Source of the DNA: Typhlomys cinereus
Taxonomy: Eukaryota; Chordata; Mammalia; Rodentia; Platacanthomyidae
DNA length: 64,000 nucleotides
Assembly (NCBI GenBank): GCA_023101885.1
Contig: JALPQD010000004.1
Span: forward strand, 9,371,688 to 9,435,687
Reading direction: 5' to 3'
Part shown: positions 57,894-64,000 of the stretch, piece by piece
Layout: the number at the start of each line of letters is the position of its first letter
How positions within the stretch are numbered: the stretch's first letter is position 1
Program-made: the position numbers and the translations under genes
Notes under the pieces: generated by a model
The model's database searches: none
Told to the model about the DNA's origin: nothing
What the model saw: only the letters and a program-made list of their open reading frames with translations

Positions 57894-58010
57894 ATTTCTG
57901 GGAATGGTAGCACACACTTCTCATCCAAACACTAAGGAAGCCGAGGTAGAATTGCTATGAGTAGAGGTTAGCCCAGTCTACATAGCAAGAGCCTGTCTCA
58001 GAACCAACAG
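57894..58010 (+). mobile_element. B1-like (7SL-derived) SINE
   Basis: GGGAATGGTAGCACACACTT, AAGGAAGCCGAGGTAGAATT, GTTAGCCCAGTCTACATAG and GAGCCTGTCTCAGAACC follow the B1 order. Confidence 0.8.
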
Positions 58011-58094
58011 AGTACTTATTAATCTCTCATCCAGAATTTAGTGTGCATTGTTTAATGCTTTTTTCTAAAAACAGTACAATAAAAATATTTATGT

Positions 58095-59290
58095 TTCTAT
58101 GATTTTAAAAAAAATTGCCAGTAAATGCTAGTGTAAATGTGGTGAGAAAGGGACCCTCATACATTGCTAGTGAGAGTGTAGGCTCATATAACCCCTTTGG
58201 TGATCAATTTGGAGGTTCCTAAAAAAGTTAAAAATTGAAATATCAGCTGACTCAGCTATACCATTTCTGGGTATATTCCCAAAGGACAATGTACCCAGCA
58301 ACACTGTCAGGTATAACCATGCTCATAGCAACTCTATTCACAATAGTAAAGAAATAGAACCAACCTAGATGTCCAACAGTTGATAAATAGTTAATGGAAA
58401 TATGGCACATATATACAATGGAATACTATTCAGCTGTCAGGAAAAATGAACTAGTGAAATTTGCCCTTAAATGGATGGATCTGGAAGAAATTCTACCAAG
58501 TGAAATATCCCAGACACAGAAAGACAGATGCCATATATTCTCCCTTTAAGTGAATCCTAGCATAAAGCCTTCGGTTTGATGTAATCAAACATAAACTCTT
58601 ACAACCACTCACAAACACAAAGGAACACATGTTGGGAGGGAGTGGTGGATGAAAATCCCCAAAAAAGTAAAATAACTTGGGCAAATAATTAAATAAGAAC
58701 TGTCTGAAAGGGAAGGGAAGAATAGGAATAGGACACAGTAAGGAGTAGGGTTAGCTGCCAGGTAATTAACCACCTTCTTACTAACAATTGGAGCACATGC
58801 CCAGTAATGTAAATCAGTCTAACAACAGTGGAAGGGGAGAAAATTGAGGCTAGACAAGATCAGATGCCTCAATATTATAAAAAACACCCAATAGTAAACC
58901 ACCATCTAATCACTTCTTACAACTTTAAATAAGAAAAGATATCAACACCCAAACAAGATAGCAACCTGTTTCAATGGAAATGCAGTGAAACAGACACCAA
59001 GCAACCAGTGTGCAGACTAAAAGACCCTACAATGTTCAGTCCTACCAAAGTCCCTCCCATCCTAACACTCAGGGGATTTTGTGGGGACAGTAAGATTGCA
59101 AGAACCTGAAGGCGAGAAGGCTCATTGCCAGCCAAGTCATGCCAAACACGACAGAGGAGCTGCATCCAGAATCTCACTGCAATGAGACATATCTTCACCA
59201 GACCTGAACAATGGCAGACACATCAACATTTTCCCATGGACCAGTGAGAAACTCAGAAGTAATAACTACATACAGTGGGAAACTTTTTTT
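58095..59290 (+). mobile_element. Old L1: ORF2 C-terminus and 3' UTR
   Basis: The start (ATGTGGTGAGAAAGGGACCC) matches the CWRGCGE region. Then come codons for the PFLGI-type motif, ACATATATACAATGGAATAC (YIYTMEYY) at 58405-58424 and the ORF2 end near 58560, followed by an L1-like UTR with GTAAGATTGCAAGAACCTGA. The 3' limit is uncertain. Confidence 0.75.
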
Positions 59291-60968
59291 CCTGGTAGTT
59301 GCATTCATTAGTGATCACAGTTCCAACTTGTTTTGTTTGAGTGCTTGTGTGTTTCTTTTGCCTAGACAAAAGTACAAAGAACATAGGTATTCAATCCTGC
59401 TCTTTAATTGGGACTGAATTGGGTCATTTAGCTTGGCTCAATTTGCTCTGGTCTTCTCATAGCTAGCACTGTAAACTCCATGCCTATGGAATCTTTTGGT
59501 TGGTGACAGTGCAGGGGGATGGTTTGTCCTAACTGATATGTTTTCTACACCTCCAAAGGAGACTCTGCTTGAGAACTTCTACAATGGTGACAAATTCATC
59601 TGTCTGCTTGTGGGTATCTTATGTGGCTGTCTTCACAAGCATACTTGAGAAGGCACCTGGTGTCCCCCCATTTCTATACAGAAAGGAAAAAAAAAACCCT
59701 GAAGTTTGGGCACATTAGGTGTACCGCCACCAAATCACATAGGTAGTTGCCAAATTTGAACTATATGATCTCAAAGTGCACTATTCTTTGGCCTCTCTTG
59801 TTACCATAGTGTCTTTTGACAACAGCAATCACAGGCTGTAACTCATGGAAACCATGCGTTTTTATAACTCTACCTTCTAGGTGGAGAACTATTCCACTAG
59901 GGATGAGGTTCAGGCCCAGAAACCAGTGGTACATCAAGAGGATTGCTGTGGGGACTCTGGTAATGATTGGCTGCTTCCTTACTTTCCTGCGTACCCTTCA
60001 CCTGAGCTGAATGGCATGTAGCTTTCTTTCTTATGCATTTGTGTGATCAGCATAGAATCAGCATGATTCACTTTAACAGTATCCACAGCCCTCTCCTCCA
60101 CTTCCCTCACAAGCCCAAATGAGCATTCCTCATTCACTGTGGTTTTGATTATTCTATTTGTGCTTAGTCCCACTGACCCACATAGAATGCTAGCAGTATC
60201 CACATCACATGGTTCATTATGTAATTGAATTTAGTGTTCATGATATTTGGAGCCAGGAAAATAACATTCCATGTGGCGAGCCAGATGAATCTATTCTAGT
60301 ATGAAGTGGGGAAGCTGATGAGTCTAAAGACAGGATTTTTTTCTAAAAAATTTTTTTGATTATAAAAGATTGTTTGTTTCTTGGGATCATGGCCTTGGGC
60401 CAGGAATCATTGTTGAGAAATATTCGAAAGGATGAAGACACTTGGATGAAGAATCACAGCACACCCAATGTATCCCTACATGCCATTGCTCAGGGACTGT
60501 GATTTGCTCCAGGAGAGAAATAATATAATTGTAAAACTATAATCTCTAAGTCTCAGGGTGCTTTATTTCTCATGGGCAATAATGTGAGGGCTAGCATTTC
60601 TCTCTTTGTACTTTGTATCTCAAGGACACCAGATTGTTATAGACTTGATAGTGGCAACATTAGGGAAGATGAAAGGGCAGAGTTTTAGTTTGAATTGATG
60701 GGTTTCTAAGGGAACTGGGAAAGCAGTTTACAAAAGTGTTAAATAGTGAGACCTTTCTGCAAATAGGACATCAGTGTAATGGTATGTAGCTTGTTCAAGC
60801 AGCTGCCTGGGGAACTATTTTGAAATTACATTAAAGCAAGACATATTCTCTCTATTTTGTTAAGAGTCATAATTCTGAAGCAAGACTTCATAGTAGAAAC
60901 AGACTCACACACTGCAAGAGGACTGAGCACAAGTGTGTTCTTTTGAGAAACATGATCCATAAAATGCA
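59291..60968. other. Unidentified sequence
   Basis: 59430-60010 has one A-rich tract (59687-59696) and an open stretch of 65 codons (59816-60010, first codon TTG) containing PSRWRTIPLGMRFRPRNQW. I do not recognise it. It could be a decayed retrocopy or part of an unknown repeat. No further gene or repeat is seen to 60968. Confidence 0.3.
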
Positions 60969-61000
<32 letters not shown>

Positions 61001-61259
61001 ATGCATGTTAAGTTTGTTGTGTAGATGAGGGTGCTTTGTGTGTGCCTGTGGAGGGCCAAAGGTGACATTGGGAATCATCCTGGATTGTTCTACCTACTTA
61101 TTATTTTGTCCTGGAGTTTCCCAGACTCTGCTTTCCAGAACCAGAATTGCAGGCTGCCGCCATATCTCCTTGATATTTTTACATGTGGTCTGGGTATCTG
61201 AACTCAGGTCCCTTTGCTTATGAGGCAAAGGCTTTAACCCCTGAAACATCTCCTAGCCT
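60969..61259 (-). mobile_element. Older B2-superfamily SINE with (TG)n tail
   Basis: Plus strand shows (TG)n at 60977-61000, CTGTGGAGGGCCAAAGGTGA, GAATCATCCTGGATTGTTC, TATCTGAACTCAGGTCCC and CCTGAAACATCTCC, the older body read backwards. Confidence 0.85.
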
Positions 61260-62074
61260 AGAAGTTTCAAGCGCTAAGTCAAATTGACAAATTGCTACTG
61301 ATCATTGTCCATGAATGGTGAAATCAACATGCATTATAGTAAATATGCTGATTTTTTTTAAAAAAAAATCATTACCTATAATGTTACAGTGGAGTTTTAT
61401 TGAGGCACGGATTGATGGGGAAAATCATAAAACAAGGCTCCTTGTTAAACTCCTTTCAACTAATAAACAGGATGTGTGCTGCATGGTACTATGGAAGCAG
61501 GCAAGCGTCCAGTGAAAACAGAGGGAGGAAGCACTGCCCACATGAAATGAAACACAGGCATTTGGCTTGTTGGAAGTAATGTACTGCTCATTTTTGAACC
61601 TGAACTATAATTGTTAGTATGACATATTTTTATCATTATACCTGTGATGCTTAAAAAAGAGGCTTACAAAGCCTGAACAGAATGAATATACCTGACAGAT
61701 ATGGAAAATACGGACCTCCCCATAATGGAAGGTATTTGTAACAGTTGAAAGCAACAGACAGAAAAGGTTTGGCTGCTGCTGTATAATTACGATTGATTAG
61801 TCACCTGTTCTTTAAAGTTTATTTTTTTAAACCATCCTCAATTCCCATGAATAAAATTGTTTTTTGTAAAAAAAAATGCGTTCATGTAACTATTTAGATA
61901 CTTGAAAAATCTGTATCTTTTTAAAAAGTATACTTAAATGCTTTCAATCTTTTGTTTCATTTCAAGCATCTGAATTAAATCTTAAATAAAGTCTTTTAGC
62001 AATTTTGTTATTTTAGTAAATGTTATTTACAATACTGCAGAGATAAAAACAAAGTGTCCCATGAGCTGATAAAT
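61260..62074. other. Unique AT-rich DNA
   Basis: No gene or repeat recognised. Confidence 0.4.
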
Positions 62075-62385
62075 ATAGTGTGCTGTATGTATATGGAATA
62101 CTACTCAACCATGAAAGAATGAGATTCTTCATTTGTGACAAATATAGGACTGAGACGTTTTAACTTATGAAAAATAATCCAGACACAGAAAGGCAAATAT
62201 TGTATGATCTCACTCATATATGGAATCTGATGAGTTAATTTGCATAGTCCTGGAGAGTAGCATTGTAGTTATGAGAAGCTGGGGAAGGTGAAAGTTAGGG
62301 ATAGATGAAGACAGATATCAATATGTACTGTGACAATTATCTAAATACACTAGAGTTACTAAAACAAATACACTAGAGTTTCTAA
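62075..62385 (+). mobile_element. Ancient L1 (L1M-type) 3' end fragment
   Basis: ATATGGAATACTACTCAACC, CAGACACAGAAAGGCAAATA, TGTATGATCTCACTCATATA, GGAGAGTAGCATTGTAG and AGAAGCTGGGGAAGG follow the ORF2 end and 3' UTR start of older mammalian L1s, unlike the rodent UTR type elsewhere. Confidence 0.7.
62343..62380 (+). repeat. Short direct repeat
   Basis: AAATACACTAGAGTT at 62343-62357 and again, exact, at 62366-62380, 23 bp apart. Confidence 0.9.
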
Positions 62386-62793
62386 GCTTTCAAAGAGGAA
62401 AGGCTAATTTGGGCTCAAGTTTAGGGGTTACAGTTCATGATAAGCTGGTCCCATTACTTTTGAGGCTTATCGGATGAGAGTATATTCACAAGTTGTTCAC
62501 TTCATGGTGTTTGGGAGCAAAGAGAATGTGCTGGAATTCCAGTATGTCTCTTACCTTCAACATCCCATATTACTGCCATAAGACAGGTAGCAACTGACAT
62601 GTCTGGGGTATATTCATAATCCATATTAGGTACTATGATATAACTAGATTTCAATAGAGGCAAATAGTGTACTATTGTTCAATAGAGAGGCTATAGGCAA
62701 TAATTTAATGTTTGTTTCAAAGTTTAAAAAAACTATGAAAGACTTTCAAATCCCTCACCACAAGTGGATGATAAATGCTTAAGAATGTAGATA

Positions 62794-63022
62794 TGAGCTG
62801 GAGAGATGGCTCAGGGATTAAGATGCCGAGTTCTGATCCCAGGTCCCACGTAAAAAATGCCTTCACTTAGGGCCCTAGTAGAAGAACTTGGAAAATCCCA
62901 GAGCAAAGCATAAAGAAAGTAGAAGCAATCCAGGATAATTCCCAGTCACCCTTTGTCCTCTACAGGGATACACAGTTCTCTCTCTCTCTCTCTCTCTCTT
63001 TTTCTCTCTCTCTCTCTCTCTC

Positions 63023-63078
<56 letters not shown>

Positions 63079-63082
63079 TAAA
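62794..63082 (+). mobile_element. Older-type B2-superfamily SINE with TSD
   Basis: Starts GAGCTGGAGAGATGGCTCAG, with the B box GAGTTCTGATCCC, the older body (AGCAATCCAGGATAATTCCC, CCTCTACAGGGATACACAG), then (CT)n, (CA)n and a short A-tail. A 13-bp TSD, AAGAATGTAGATA, lies at 62781-62793 and 63083-63095. The first part of the head is shortened by about 20 bp. Confidence 0.88.
62975..63076. repeat. (CT)n(CA)n compound microsatellite
   Basis: About 50 bp of CT units with a T-run interruption, then about 48 bp of CA units, inside the SINE tail. Confidence 0.95.
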
Positions 63083-63095
63083 AAGAATGTAGATA

Positions 63096-63975
63096 CATGC
63101 AATTGGCTTAAAATTTTCAAAATTTAAACTAAAGCTAGCTAGACTGATAAAAGTCAATGTTTATTGCTGTCTGTTTTTATCAAAAAAATGTTTCGGAAAA
63201 GAATTCTCCTGCATTTTAACTGTGATAGGAGCCCAGTTGAAAGCAAAGGGAAGGAAAAATGTCAGACTGACCAGACCAGGGACTACAGTTATTAGCTTGG
63301 TCTTTGATAAGCTTTGTATACCCCTCTCTTGTTGCTGCCTATGGAAAATGGAGATAAAGCTCTGAGATTTTGCATCTGTGTAGGTTTGTTATGTTAGTAG
63401 ATAAGCTGACCAGAGTGGTGCTTGCAGCCTGGCTGTCACAGTAGCCATTATTACCTGGGGAAAAGAGCCTATTTTCTTATCCACCATGCTTCTTGTGTAC
63501 ATTAGTGTTCAACACGTCTTTTGGGGCCTGCCCCAACATATGCTGTTTCTCAGTTAATCTCACTTCCCTCTCCTACCATTTTCTCTCCTACCATTGACTC
63601 TTCTCTAGGGTGTAGGAAGAACATGATACCATTGTGATTTTTGAGGAGTTATGTCTAGTTCTGCAGACTAGCTATGCTCCTCATCAATCCAATCTAGTCT
63701 TAAGCATCATCCCCACATATTCAGTATTCAAAACTTGTGGACATTCCCACTTGATGAGTTGTGGGAGGACTTGTGTCAACTGTAGGAAGGTATCAGTGAC
63801 ATTTCAACCTGTGCAAAGATACACAAAGAATATTAATTGACCAATCAAAAAGTATATATGAGATTCTTATATTTACCAGGTGGAATAATGGAGACTATAA
63901 AGAGAAAACAAATATGTCTGTTGCCTACAGAAAGCTTGCAGTATACAGTAAAGCCACTAAAGGAACAAAAATTTT
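63096..63975. other. Unique DNA
   Basis: No gene or repeat recognised before the possible SINE at the right edge. Confidence 0.4.
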
Positions 63976-64000
63976 GGGAGTTGAAGAGATGCTTTAGGAG
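63976..64000 (+). mobile_element. Possible SINE head cut by the window edge
   Basis: GGAGTTGAAGAGATGCTTTA resembles the B2-superfamily head (GGGCTGGAGAGATGGCTCAG), but only 25 bases are visible. Confidence 0.35.

Overview
This window is vertebrate nuclear DNA from a rodent, and I found no convincing host protein-coding exon, rRNA gene or functional tRNA gene in it. It is AT-rich, intergenic or intronic, and dominated by retrotransposons. The lineage is an inference: there are LINE-1 (L1) elements with rodent-type 3' UTRs (purine-rich tract, Lx-like relatives), B1-like 7SL SINEs, B3-like SINEs, and many copies of a tRNA-headed SINE that begins like the mouse B2 family (GGGCTGGAGAGGTGGCTCAG) but has a different body and a CA-repeat tail. 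That looks like a non-murid member of the B2 superfamily (for example Dip of jerboas), so my best guess is a dipodoid or related mouse-like rodent. No search was possible.

Layout. 1-3.06 kb: decayed plus-strand L1 ORF2 and 3' UTR, split by a SINE with a perfect 15-bp target-site duplication (TSD); a second SINE with a 19-bp TSD sits at its 3' edge. 3.4-12.2 kb: older SINEs, L2 remnants, microsatellites and unique DNA. 12.25-22.83 kb: an L1 cluster, with three consecutive minus-strand L1 3' UTRs, the third running into ORF2, then a plus-strand L1 (16164-19578, with a long RT reading frame), then the 5' part of a minus-strand L1 (ORF2 endonuclease, ORF1, repetitive GC-rich 5' UTR). 22.8-43.3 kb: unique DNA with SINEs, MIR and L2 relics, Lx-like 3' UTRs, two opposed copies of an unnamed repeat family, and a roughly 205-bp inverted repeat around an L1 3' UTR. 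43.3-51.0 kb: an L1 3' UTR flanked by a roughly 95-bp direct repeat, then an old nearly full-length minus-strand L1. 52.27-55.34 kb: a 5'-truncated minus-strand L1 with a perfect 14-bp TSD. 55.3-64 kb: further SINEs, an old L1 3' part, an ancient L1M-like fragment and microsatellites.

The sequences act as selfish elements. L1 ORF2 (endonuclease and reverse transcriptase) would have mobilised both the L1s and the SINEs; TSDs, A-tails and insertions at other elements' A-tails record this. Every L1 copy visible is defective. The most interesting structures are rearrangements: the L1 insertion with target loss, the L1 inverted pair, the triple tandem 3' UTR, an ORF2-derived patch inside a 3' UTR, and a poly(A)-only insertion with its own TSD.
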